Positions 1 to 7,673 of a DNA stretch of 12,010 nucleotides are shown here, piece by piece (positions within the stretch are counted from its first letter, which is position 1; the number at the start of each line of letters is the position of its first letter). The stretch is taken from assembly GCA_946405565.1 (NCBI GenBank), contig CAMJHU010000018.1:1-12010 (forward strand). Reading direction: 5' to 3'. This DNA is from an uncultured Clostridia bacterium. GTDB lineage: Bacteria; Bacillota; Clostridia; Oscillospirales; Acutalibacteraceae. Under the pieces are notes generated by a model. That model made no database searches and was not told where the DNA came from. It saw only the letters and a list, made by a program, of their open reading frames with translations. Made by a program: the position numbers and the translations under genes.

Positions 1-2
1 AA

Positions 3-3000
3 AAAATATCTTGGCTCAAAGACACTATTCACGATTTTACGTCCGGCGAGGATTGGGCAAATGCCGACATATGGGGCAAACTCAAAATAGCGTGGGGCAA
101 GATCATACAGGAACCGTTTTCGGAATGGTGGACTTCCACCGGTGAAACATGGCTGTCCGGTAAACTGGAAGACATAGGCAAATTCTTTGGAAAAGGCATT
201 TCCGAATTGCTGCTGGCGGCGTTGGGCATAGATGTTTCAGCGGTTCTCAGCAAAGGCAGAGAAACGGGTTCTGCGTTTATTGACGGTTTCAGGGACGGCT
301 TTGACACCAATGAGATCACGAAAGCACTGAAACGCTGGGCTTCGGAAAACAAAGGTGTCGTTGCGGCTATTGGTGCCGTCGTCGGCTTTAACCTTATTAC
401 GGGTATCGCCGGAAGACTGCACACATTAACGCAGTTCATCAAGCGAATAACAGGCTCGGGAAGCGGCAGAGATTCAGGTAATTCTGTGACGCATTGTACG
501 ACTGCCACGGTCAAAGGAAACATCGTAAATGTCTATGGGAAAATCGTTCATAACACCGGCAATACGGCAGGAAAAGCCGCTCAAGCTGCGGAACAATTAG
601 CTACGAGTGAATTTACAAGACAAGTAGTTCCCTCGTTACTTGGCAGATTCGCAGGAAGCGTCGCTGCCAAAATGCTGACATCCGGCAGTTCATCTATGCT
701 TGGCGGCGGCGTCTTTGGTATGCCGGCACTTGGCGGCAGTGTTGCAGGAACAGCAGCGGGGCAGTACACGATATGGGCACCGATAGCGGGAGCCGCAGGT
801 CAATCTGTCGCTGTCGGTACAACATCAAATGCCTTGGTAGCCGGTCTGGGCGGTTTTGCGTCCTCCACCGGCGCGTCTGCTTCTACCGTTGCAGGAATGG
901 CGGCGATAGGCGGGGCGGAGATCCTCGGAATCATTGGCGGTCTTCTTGGGCTTGGTTCGGCGGGAATAGACGTGTATCAGGGCTACAATAAAAGCAAAAG
1001 CGGCGACACAAAAGGGACAAAAGATGAATATGTGACAGCCGGAACGAAAGCCGGTGCAGTGGCGATTGGTGCAGGAATCGGAGCATTAATAGCAGGTCCT
1101 GTGGGCGCATTGATAGGCGCTGGCATTGGCGGTGTTGGCGCTTTGTTCGGCGGCGATAAGGCAGGTAAAGCTATCAGCGACAGCACAGACGAAGGCGGGT
1201 TCCTCAGCGACGCTTTGGAAGCGACAAGACAATTCTTCGAGGAAGACGTTTCCGACTTCTTCACCAAAACCATACCGGACAGTTGGAACAGCTTTTGGGA
1301 CGGCGTAGGTTCTTTCTTCACGGAAAGCATTCCATCGTGGTGGGGAAGCTTGAAAGAGAAAGCTGCATCATTTTTCACAGAAACAATCCCAGACGCATGG
1401 AACGGTTTATGGTCTTCTGTTGGCTCGTTTTTCATGGAAAGCATTCCATCGTGGTGGAATACGTTGAAAGGAAGCGTTGTTTCCTTCTTCACAGAAACGA
1501 TTCCCAAAGCATGGAGCGACTTTTGGAAAAACATAGAGATACAGCTTACGGTGGTTCTTCCCTATGCTTTAGGTTACACAATAGGTAAACTGGAAATGTT
1601 TTTTACGGAGACATTGCCTGATGCGGTAGGCAATCTCATGGATTCTATCGGCTCGTTCCTCTCCGATGTGGCTACATGGGGTTCCGACATCTGGATAAAA
1701 CATATCGTTCCTTTCTTTACGAAAACACTTCCGGAAGTCGTTGGTAATCTGTGGGATTCTATCGGCTCGTTCCTCTCCGATGTTTACATTTGGGCTTCAG
1801 ATATTTGGAACGAACATATCGTTCCGTTCTTCACGGAGACACTTCCGGACGCGGTCGACAATCTTTTTACCACGGTTGGTCTGTTCTTTGCAGATGTTAC
1901 TACATGGGCTTCAGATATTTGGAACGAACATATCGTTCCGTTCTTCACGGAGACACTGCCGGAAGCATTAAAAGACCTTTGGACAGAGATTGGGCTATTC
2001 TTCACAAGCACGCTGCCGACATGGGCAAGCGATATGTGGACAAACCATATTGTTCCGTTCTTTACGGTAGACCTCCCCGATTTCTTCGATAATTTTTGGG
2101 GCAATCTTGATGTGTTCTTCACAAGCACGTTGCCGACATGGGCTGCCAACGTCTGGAATAGTCATATTGTGCCTTTTTTCACAATCAGCCTTCCCGCATT
2201 TTTCAGCAATTTCTGGAGCAATATTTCAACGTTTTTCAACAGCACTCTACCGACATGGGCAAGTAATTTGTGGAACAATCAGATCGTTCCGTTTTTCACA
2301 ACAACACTTCCCGGTTTCTTTGCTAAAATATGGGCAAGCGTAGGTGTTATGTTTGCCGCCGCACTTCCTGTTATAGCCGGTAACATCTGGTCAGCCATTC
2401 ATTCATGGTTTACCAGTCTCACATCGTGGCTGAGTACCGTTTGGAGCAGAGTAACCGCATCCTTCGGAGCAGGCTACGGCGATGCCACCGGCAAAAGCGG
2501 AAGTAAGCACGCATGGGGCGGTATCATGAACGCACCGCATATGGCTATGGTCGCCGAGAACGGACCCGAAGCGATCATTCCCTTGTCGAAGGGCAAGAAC
2601 CAGCGCGGCATTGACATCTGGAAGAAAGCCGGTCGGATTCTTGGCGTACAGCCTTCCGAAGAAGAGGATACAAAGACGGCAGCCAGAACTACTCCGCACC
2701 TTTCGCTCGTTACCAGCAAGCACGCATGGGGCGGTATCATGAACGCACCGCATATGGCGCTGGTCGCGGAAGATGGTCCCGAAGCCATTATTCCGCTGTC
2801 AGCCTCAAAGAATCAGCGTGGTATTGACTTGTGGGAGAAAGCCGGTCAGATTCTCGGTGTACAGCCTGCAAACGATGTGCCAAGCCGCTTTGATGAGCAC
2901 ATATCTCCGCAGTTCTCGCTTGTCAGCAGCAGACACGCATGGGGCGGTATCATGAACGCGCCGCATATGGCTATGGTCGCTGAAGATGGCCCCGAAGCCA

Positions 3001-3374
3001 TTATTCCGCTGTCAGCCTCAAAGAATCAGCGTGGTATTGACTTGTGGGCGCAAACGGGCAGGGCGCTTGGCATGAATCCGTACAGTGACAATTTTTCAGA
3101 TGATCATTCCGATGGAAGCACTGCTGTTGCTGCGGTATCTACCAATACCACCGGCAGCAACACCGGCACCAATGCGGAAAATCATTTTGATATCAAAGTA
3201 GAAATCAATCCCCAGTTTATAATTGATGTTCAAAACAGTGGCATGGATGAAGACGGCATCGTGGCAACCATCAAAGCGCATATTCGTGAGATGGTGGACG
3301 ATATCAGTGATGAGCTCGCGGAAAAGCTGGCTCGTGTATTCTCAAATATGCCTATAAAAGGCGAGGTGGCATAA
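3..3374 (+). CDS. Phage tail tape measure protein, 5' end outside the window
   Basis: The frame is open from the first complete codon to TAA at 3372-3374, giving about 1,123 visible residues; the true start lies upstream. A tape measure protein fills the tail tube during assembly, sets tail length and is ejected ahead of the DNA. What is seen: Trp-rich segments at the start; glycine-zipper hydrophobic stretches at about 894-968 and 1050-1154, plausible membrane-inserting segments; twenty 19-20-residue aromatic repeats at 1257-2405; then three copies of a module carrying HAWGGIMNAPHM and GPEAIIPLS, a motif type common near tape-measure C-termini; and an acidic C-terminal tail. Position directly before xkdP-like and xkdQ-like genes supports the call, corresponding to the xkdO slot of PBSX. 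No peptidase or lysozyme motif was recognised in the visible part. The internal TTG at 207 is not the start, because the same protein pattern continues upstream. Confidence 0.95.
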   Translation, partial: KISWLKDTIHDFTSGEDWANADIWGKLKIAWGKIIQEPFSEWWTSTGETWLSGKLEDIGKFFGKGISELLLAALGIDVSAVLSKGRETGSAFIDGFRDGFDTNEITKALKRWASENKGVVAAIGAVVGFNLITGIAGRLHTLTQFIKRITGSGSGRDSGNSVTHCTTATVKGNIVNVYGKIVHNTGNTAGKAAQAAEQLATSEFTRQVVPSLLGRFAGSVAAKMLTSGSSSMLGGGVFGMPALGGSVAGTAAGQYTIWAPIAGAAGQSVAVGTTSNALVAGLGGFASSTGASASTVAGMAAIGGAEILGIIGGLLGLGSAGIDVYQGYNKSKSGDTKGTKDEYVTAGTKAGAVAIGAGIGALIAGPVGALIGAGIGGVGALFGGDKAGKAISDSTDEGGFLSDALEATRQFFEEDVSDFFTKTIPDSWNSFWDGVGSFFTESIPSWWGSLKEKAASFFTETIPDAWNGLWSSVGSFFMESIPSWWNTLKGSVVSFFTETIPKAWSDFWKNIEIQLTVVLPYALGYTIGKLEMFFTETLPDAVGNLMDSIGSFLSDVATWGSDIWIKHIVPFFTKTLPEVVGNLWDSIGSFLSDVYIWASDIWNEHIVPFFTETLPDAVDNLFTTVGLFFADVTTWASDIWNEHIVPFFTETLPEALKDLWTEIGLFFTSTLPTWASDMWTNHIVPFFTVDLPDFFDNFWGNLDVFFTSTLPTWAANVWNSHIVPFFTISLPAFFSNFWSNISTFFNSTLPTWASNLWNNQIVPFFTTTLPGFFAKIWASVGVMFAAALPVIAGNIWSAIHSWFTSLTSWLSTVWSRVTASFGAGYGDATGKSGSKHAWGGIMNAPHMAMVAENGPEAIIPLSKGKNQRGIDIWKKAGRILGVQPSEEEDTKTAARTTPHLSLVTSKHAWGGIMNAPHMALVAEDGPEAIIPLSASKNQRGIDLWEKAGQILGVQPANDVPSRFDEHISPQFSLVSSRHAWGGIMNAPHMAMVAEDGPEAIIPLSASKNQRGIDLWAQTGRALGMNPYSDNFSDDHSDGSTAVAAVSTNTTGSNTGTNAENHFDIKVEINPQFIIDVQNSGMDEDGIVATIKAHIREMVDDISDELAEKLARVFSNMPIKGEVA
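1257..2405 (+). repeat. Twenty tandem 19-20-residue aromatic repeats in the tape measure
   Basis: The 383 codons divide exactly into 17 units of 19 and 3 units of 20 residues. The consensus is roughly FFTxT(I/L)PxxWxxhWxxhxx (h hydrophobic), starting with FFTKTIP at 1257 and ending with MFAAALP. Units alternate in two types, so the DNA has a 114-base super-period: a 53-base exact match at 1791-1843 and 1905-1957, a 30-base match at 1640-1669 and 1754-1783, and a 22-base match at 1322-1343 and 1436-1457 are all offset by 114. Where the B-type unit has 20 residues, the offset becomes 117 (2001 against 2118). Regularly spaced Trp/Phe repeats are known in phage tape measures; this unit length and A/B alternation are read directly from the sequence. 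Confidence 0.93.
2508..3080 (+). repeat. Three tandem copies of a 213-base (71-codon) tape-measure C-terminal module
   Basis: The 49-codon core begins HAWGGIMNAPHM, contains GPEAIIPLS and ends near LGVQP or LGMNP. It occurs at 2508-2654, 2721-2867 and 2934-3080, starting exactly 213 bases apart each time. The 22-residue linkers are also related, both ending in SLV(T/S)S(K/R), so the full unit is 71 codons. The second and third copies share a long identical DNA stretch from the GPEAIIPLS codons through RGIDLW, while the first has diverged more there. This points to stepwise duplication, with the second and third copies the most recent pair. Confidence 0.95.
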
Positions 3375-4070
3375 ATGGACTTGTATATGACGGAAAAAAG
3401 CTCAGGGAAAAAGTACGCTTTATCCCTGCTCCCCGACAATGTGAAGGCAAAAGCCAGCACCAATGTCATCTCGTACAATTTCATCAATACTGGCGAAGTA
3501 AAAATGCCGAACGGTCAAAAACTCCGTCAATTCTCCTGGAACGGCGTGTTTCCCGGCGCAAGCCGTCGGGAACTGCCGTTCATCAAAAAGCAGCACTGGA
3601 AGCCTCCGAAGGAAATGGTGACGGTGCTGGATAACTGGCGCAAAAAAGGTACACACATTATTCTTATGCTTACGGGAACATCTCTCAACTGCGAGGTTTA
3701 TCTTTCCACCTTTGATCACACATACAAAGGCGGAGCAGGAGATGTAGAGTATAGCATAACGTTTACCGAAGCGAAGAGCGTTAAGGTTTACACCACCAAG
3801 GAAGCTAAAACCACTAAAAGCACAAAAACAAGCAATAACATTTCAAGCGGTACGCGAGCTTCCAGCAAAAAGAAAAGTGCTGATACCATCACGCAATCCG
3901 AACAGACCAAAACATACACCGTAAAAAAGGGTGATACTCTATGGATTATCGCCCAGAAAAAACTCGGAAAAGGTTCCCGCTGGCAGGAAATCTATCGAAT
4001 GAACAAGAAGATGATTGGCAGCAATCCCAATAAAATCAAGGCTGGGCAGGTGTATGTGCTTCCATGTTAG
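3375..4070 (+). CDS. xkdP: XkdP-like LysM tail assembly protein
   Basis: A 231-residue protein that starts immediately after the tape-measure stop (TAA at 3372, ATG at 3375), with a GGCGAGGTGG-type ribosome site inside the upstream gene. Residues 1-134 form a conserved N-terminal domain rich in beta-strand-like segments, including FSWNGVFPGASR and a GDVEYSITF stretch of the kind seen in XkdP and related proteins. Residues 135-178 are a Lys/Ser/Thr-rich linker. Residues 179-230 are a LysM domain (YTVKKGDTLWIIA, then WQEIYRMN and IKAGQVYVLP). In contractile tails this family sits at the hub/tube junction; a LysM there may bind tail parts or peptidoglycan. The next gene overlaps its last 7 bases (4064-4070), suggesting translational coupling. 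Family assignment is firm; the exact structural role is inferred. Confidence 0.93.
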   Translation: MDLYMTEKSSGKKYALSLLPDNVKAKASTNVISYNFINTGEVKMPNGQKLRQFSWNGVFPGASRRELPFIKKQHWKPPKEMVTVLDNWRKKGTHIILMLTGTSLNCEVYLSTFDHTYKGGAGDVEYSITFTEAKSVKVYTTKEAKTTKSTKTSNNISSGTRASSKKKSADTITQSEQTKTYTVKKGDTLWIIAQKKLGKGSRWQEIYRMNKKMIGSNPNKIKAGQVYVLPC

Positions 4071-5068
4071 ACATCAGTAAAATTTCATATAAGGTCTACC
4101 TTATCCGCGAAAACGGAGAACAGCTCAATCTTACCGACATAGTAACCGATGCTTCGTGGCAGGAAAATGAAGGTGAAATCGCTATGAGAGTGTCTGTCTC
4201 TCTTGCGAACATTTTCTATCATGGCAAGCGGATTTCCAGTCTGACAAAGCCCAACTGTTGTATCGTTATCACCGCCGAAAACGAAGGCAAATCAACCGAA
4301 GTGGCAAGAGCGAAAATCACAGAATGGTCGCCACAAATCAGCGGCGAAAACAATGTAATCAGGCTGGAAGGATACGATGAGCTTTACGATTTGCAATCTT
4401 CTCAGGATAATCGCTATATTTCCTCCGGCGTCACTACCAAAGCGGCGATATTGTCTATTTGTAAGGATTGGGGAATTCCAATCGGCACATACAACGGTCC
4501 CGCCAATAAAAACGCAAAGACTATTTTCAAGAATGAATTTCTGTCCGATATTATTCTTGAGCTGCTGGCAAATGCCCACAAACATGGGGCAAAAAAGTGT
4601 ATCGTGAGAGCCATCAAGGGTAAGATTTCTGTACTTCCGCGAGCAGGTAATACAACGGTATATGTTTTTGAAGAAGGGCTGAATCTGGGAACGGTCAATT
4701 ACAAAATCAGTACCGGCCAAATGGTAACGGTCGTCAAGGTTGTTGCCACAGAGACCAAAAATAAACGGCAAAAAGTGGAGGCTATCGTTAAGGGCAAAAC
4801 CCAATATGGCAAACGACAGCGCATTTACGTCCGACAACATGACGACAGCCTTGCCTCTGCCAAATCCGCCGCGAAACAGATTCTTTCCGAAGAAGGACAG
4901 CCCATTGAAACGCTGTCTGTTCAGGCACCTGATGTTCCCTTTATCCGTCGCGGAGATAAGGTGAAGTTATCCTGTTGGATTTATACAGGATACGCCGTGA
5001 TCGAATCGATTCAGCATGACGTTAAAGGACGTTCCATGACCATGAAATTAAGCAAATTCAAAGCATGA
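4064..5068 (+). CDS. xkdQ: XkdQ-like baseplate hub protein (gpD/gp27-like)
   Basis: 334 residues, close to the length of Bacillus XkdQ-type proteins. The ATG at 4064 overlaps the xkdP stop. It begins with a beta-rich segment (residues 8-90), followed by ITEWSPQISG and LEGYDELYDLQSS (about 86-113), then GVTTKAAILSICKDWGIPIG (about 122-141), a pattern typical of this hub family. A second beta-rich half follows, with a C-terminal segment FIRRGDKVKLSCWIY around 293-307. Proteins of this type form the trimeric hub that joins the tail tube to the central spike and correspond to T4 gp27. The place between XkdP and the DUF2577 gene matches the PBSX order. The gene ends at TGA 5066-5068, inside the ribosome site of the next gene. 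Confidence 0.9.
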   Translation: MLDISKISYKVYLIRENGEQLNLTDIVTDASWQENEGEIAMRVSVSLANIFYHGKRISSLTKPNCCIVITAENEGKSTEVARAKITEWSPQISGENNVIRLEGYDELYDLQSSQDNRYISSGVTTKAAILSICKDWGIPIGTYNGPANKNAKTIFKNEFLSDIILELLANAHKHGAKKCIVRAIKGKISVLPRAGNTTVYVFEEGLNLGTVNYKISTGQMVTVVKVVATETKNKRQKVEAIVKGKTQYGKRQRIYVRQHDDSLASAKSAAKQILSEEGQPIETLSVQAPDVPFIRRGDKVKLSCWIYTGYAVIESIQHDVKGRSMTMKLSKFKA

Positions 5069-5074
5069 GGAGGG
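5068..5074 (+). promoter_or_regulatory. Ribosome binding site AGGAGGG that decides a GTG start
   Basis: AGGAGGG overlaps the last base of the xkdQ stop and lies 6 bases before GTG at 5081. The nearby ATG at 5079 is followed at once by TGA, so GTG is the only sensible start for the next gene. Confidence 0.8.
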
Positions 5075-5080
5075 TTTGAT

Positions 5081-5392
5081 GTGAACAATAATAGTGGGAT
5101 AAATCATCTTGCGAGGGTTTTATTCAACAGGAGCCAAAATGAACGAGAGGCATTCAGTACTATGGTACTGGATTTTGGCGTCATTCAAAGTGATTTCAGC
5201 CTTTTGACAAACACATTTCCGCACGCTATCCCTCAATCCGACTATCTGATTACAAAACGTCTTACCCGCCCCTATGTGATCGGCGAAACCACCGAACCGG
5301 CATTACAAGCCGGAGATCATGTTATTGTGGCATGGATTCAAAATGACGCTGTTGTAATCGACGTCATCTTTCCTGCTGACACGATCGGCTAG
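5081..5392 (+). CDS. xkdR: XkdR-like baseplate protein, DUF2577 family
   Basis: A 103-residue protein with a GTG start set by a strong ribosome site 6 bases upstream. The N-terminus (residues 5-20, helical) leads to a small beta-rich domain with LQAGDHVIVAWIQNDAVVID at about residues 75-94, resembling the 'GD-V-V' strand pair typical of DUF2577. Its position between the hub gene and the DUF2634 gene is where PBSX carries xkdR. The family is a small structural component of Firmicute contractile tails; I know of no enzymatic activity. The assignment rests on size, the C-terminal pattern and context, so it is somewhat less certain than for its neighbours. Confidence 0.85.
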   Translation: MNNNSGINHLARVLFNRSQNEREAFSTMVLDFGVIQSDFSLLTNTFPHAIPQSDYLITKRLTRPYVIGETTEPALQAGDHVIVAWIQNDAVVIDVIFPADTIG

Positions 5393-5405
5393 GGGGTGTT
5401 TTTGC

Positions 5406-5852
5406 ATGGCAGAACAGCTTTTTCCGGTTTTTGATGTCCCTGACATAGATATACAAGGGCAAGAGGAAACCCGTCCCTATAAACCAAGTGTCTATTTTGA
5501 TTTTGAGACCGGCGATTTCCGGATGGATTCCGCATACCGCATGACGGTTTCCACGGGACAGGAGGCTTATATCCAATGGTGCCGAAAAGTAGTGGAAACA
5601 GAACGCGACGCTTATATGGCTTATTCGACCGATATCGGAATTGAGTGGGAATCGGCTCTCGCAGAATCGGACGGTGCGGCAGTGGAATCTGCGCTTGAAA
5701 AAACGATTACCGAAGCCTTAATGGTTAATGTACACACAGAGTATGTGAAAAATTTTCAATTTTCGCGATCAGCCGATGAATTACATATTGCATTTACCGT
5801 AAAAGGCAAAGGCTGGGAAGAAGCCACTATCAGCAGTAATTTTTCAATTTAA
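5406..5852 (+). CDS. xkdS: XkdS-like baseplate wedge protein, DUF2634 (gp25-like)
   Basis: A 148-residue protein preceded by AGGGGG at 5391-5396, which overlaps the stop of the upstream gene. It shows the DUF2634 pattern: an acidic N-terminus, FDFETGDFRMD at residues 31-41, then GQEAYIQWCRKVVETERDAY at about 51-70 and a DIGIEWES turn. The C-terminal half is a beta-strand region (VKNFQFSR, LHIAFTVKG). The family is related to T4 gp25, the wedge component that nucleates sheath assembly on the baseplate. Context, directly ahead of baseplate J, agrees. The protein is of normal length with no sign of damage. Confidence 0.92.
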   Translation: MAEQLFPVFDVPDIDIQGQEETRPYKPSVYFDFETGDFRMDSAYRMTVSTGQEAYIQWCRKVVETERDAYMAYSTDIGIEWESALAESDGAAVESALEKTITEALMVNVHTEYVKNFQFSRSADELHIAFTVKGKGWEEATISSNFSI

Positions 5853-5864
5853 CGAGGTGAGTAC

Positions 5865-6998
5865 ATGTCAGACATAAGTACATTCGTTACTCCCGCATGG
5901 CTTGATGAACAGGATGCGGATACGATTCATCAGCGCATGATGGAGAATCTGCCTGACGATATAGATGATACCGAAGGTGGATTCCCGTGGGATTTCACCA
6001 AGCCCACCGCAATTGAAAAAGCGGAACTGCTGGAATTTGAGATGATGGAAGCGGTCAAACTGATGCACTATATGTTTGCATACGGTGTATATCTTGACTA
6101 CCACGCTGCCGCATATAATCTGAAACGCCGCGCCGGTATTGCCGCATCGGGCACCGTGACAATCACTGGCTCGCCAGGTACAATTATCCCATCCGGATTT
6201 CAATTTGCTGTACCAGCCGCCGGTGACACGGAAGCTGTGATTTTTGAAACCGTTTCGCATTACATCATAGGCAGCGAAGGGTCGCTCGAATTATCAGTGA
6301 AAGCCCAGGAGAGCGGAACGATTGGGAATGTCGCCGCCAACACAATCACCATCATGGTTCAACCGATTGTCGGCATTGTCAGTATTACCAACAGTTCGGC
6401 ATTTATCAATGGTACAGAGGAAGAAGACGATGACACGCTTCGCGAGCGAATCAGGGAATATCTCGAAAACGCTGATGTTTCATTCGTCGGCTGCGACGCT
6501 GATTATAAGAGATGGGCAAAAGAAGTAAGCGGCGTGGGCAACGTTATTGTGATCCCCGAATGGGACGGAGCCGGAACAGTCAAGGTGGTCATTCTTGACC
6601 TTAACGGGGAACCAGCCAACAGCACCGTTGTCAGCGCTGTATACGACCATATTGTTTCTCCCGCTAACAGAGACATGCGGCTCGCGCCTATCGGGGCAAC
6701 TGTTACAGTCGCTGCTCCGACAGTCAAAACAATCAATGTTTCCTGCCTCCTTACGCTTGCAGACGGAAGCGATTACAACACCGTAATCAATCAGATCAAA
6801 GACAGCTTTCATTCCTATTTCAAGAGTGCAGTCGTCATCAAACGAAATTATATCGGGTCGCTGATCATGGGAGTAGACGGCGTAAACGATTATTCCAATC
6901 TTACAATCAATGGTTCCACTGCCAACATTACCATCCATCAAGATGAATACCCTGAGCTTGGCACTTTCACAACTGACGCGGCAGCAGAGGCGGTGTAA
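5865..6998 (+). CDS. xkdT: Baseplate J-like protein (XkdT)
   Basis: 377 residues with ATG at 5865 and GAGGTG at 5854-5859. Residues 1-90 are the helical N-terminus seen in this family, including LEFEMMEAVKLMHYMF and YLDYHAA. A beta-rich core follows, with SGTVTITGSPGTIIPSGFQF (about 95-114) and AQESGTIGNVAANTI. The hallmark GTEEEDDDTLRERIREYL is at about residues 183-200 and leads into the SGVGNVIVIPEWDGAGTVKV strand region. Baseplate J proteins correspond to T4 gp6 and form the inner wedge ring that binds fibres and triggers sheath contraction. The DUF2313 gene starts only three bases after its TAA. Confidence 0.96.
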   Translation: MSDISTFVTPAWLDEQDADTIHQRMMENLPDDIDDTEGGFPWDFTKPTAIEKAELLEFEMMEAVKLMHYMFAYGVYLDYHAAAYNLKRRAGIAASGTVTITGSPGTIIPSGFQFAVPAAGDTEAVIFETVSHYIIGSEGSLELSVKAQESGTIGNVAANTITIMVQPIVGIVSITNSSAFINGTEEEDDDTLRERIREYLENADVSFVGCDADYKRWAKEVSGVGNVIVIPEWDGAGTVKVVILDLNGEPANSTVVSAVYDHIVSPANRDMRLAPIGATVTVAAPTVKTINVSCLLTLADGSDYNTVINQIKDSFHSYFKSAVVIKRNYIGSLIMGVDGVNDYSNLTINGSTANITIHQDEYPELGTFTTDAAAEAV

Positions 6999-7001
6999 CA
7001 T

Positions 7002-7652
7002 ATGAGTTCCGATTTAGAAAAATTTCCCACAAGCGAATCCGCTCAGCGCATGGTCGGCATGGTCTCACCGATTTATGATAAATCGTATGTCGGCAAATGG
7101 CTTTATCAGGTCATGGGACTGGAAATGGATGAAGCGCGGGCGCTCGTAGAGAGCCTTAGAGATCAGTGCTTCATTGAACGTTGCACATGGGGAATGCGCT
7201 ACTGGGAGGAGCGCTACGGGATTACTCCCGACGAATCCAAAGATATTGAAGAGCGCCGTCGAGCCGTAATGATAAAAAGCAGAAAAAGAGGGGCATTGTC
7301 TCCCGCTGTATTTGAAGAAATACTTAAGGAACTAACCGGACGCACAATAGACATTGTGGAGGATAACAACCATTACACTTTCTCCGTATCCGTAGGAAGC
7401 GGAGAAAATTCTCTGATTGATTATTCTGCGTTCATTTCCCGTATCAACACAGTCAAGCCGTCGCATTTAGCATACACAATTCATTTGCCGAAAAAAGGGA
7501 CAGTTACCATTTTTGTGGCATCGGCAATCCATGAGTCCAAACGTCTCACCATCACAAAATGGGATCGCAGAGGCGTATCTAAGATGACATGGCTTGTGGA
7601 TGAATTATGGAACACACTGAAAGATGAGAACGGTAACATCTTTGTAGATTAA
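7002..7652 (+). CDS. xkdU: XkdU-like tail protein, DUF2313
   Basis: 216 residues; ATG at 7002, with a GAGGCGGTG ribosome site inside the end of the baseplate J gene. The N-terminal half has the YWEERYGITPDESKDIEERR pattern (about 67-86), followed by RGALSPAVFEEILKELTGR, which is typical of the DUF2313 group (Bacillus XkdU, Mu gp48). A beta-rich second half follows (YTFSVSVGSG). The last roughly 50 residues (ESKRLTITKWDRR, then MTWLVDELWNTL) look like an added C-terminal segment, perhaps for docking the fibre encoded next. The family belongs to the wedge and connects baseplate J to the fibres. Confidence 0.92.
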   Translation: MSSDLEKFPTSESAQRMVGMVSPIYDKSYVGKWLYQVMGLEMDEARALVESLRDQCFIERCTWGMRYWEERYGITPDESKDIEERRRAVMIKSRKRGALSPAVFEEILKELTGRTIDIVEDNNHYTFSVSVGSGENSLIDYSAFISRINTVKPSHLAYTIHLPKKGTVTIFVASAIHESKRLTITKWDRRGVSKMTWLVDELWNTLKDENGNIFVD

Positions 7653-7673
7653 ATATAGCAGAGGAGTGTTTTT

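Noticed and set aside
207..209. TTG as the tape-measure start
   Set aside because: The frame is open to the window edge and the upstream codons encode matching Trp-rich protein, so the gene starts outside the window.
983..1534. 183-codon open frame on the minus strand
   Set aside because: It lies wholly within the tape measure and mirrors its repeats. It has no ribosome site or family resemblance, and is an antisense shadow of repetitive coding DNA.
2508..3080. Regularly spaced repeats as a possible CRISPR array
   Set aside because: The repeats are 147-base coding cores in one continuous reading frame with related linkers, not short repeats with unique spacers.
4292..4840. 182-codon open frame on the minus strand
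   Set aside because: Antisense to the well-supported hub gene, with a Cys/Phe-rich unstructured product and no plausible start signal.
6480..7001. 173-codon minus-strand open frame
   Set aside because: Antisense to baseplate J, whose protein is clearly recognisable through this stretch.
7653..7673. Possible terminator or promoter in the gap before the fibre gene
   Set aside because: Only 21 bases with a ribosome site; no inverted repeat and no room for promoter boxes. The same holds for the gaps at 11008-11028, 11218-11233 and 11534-11558.
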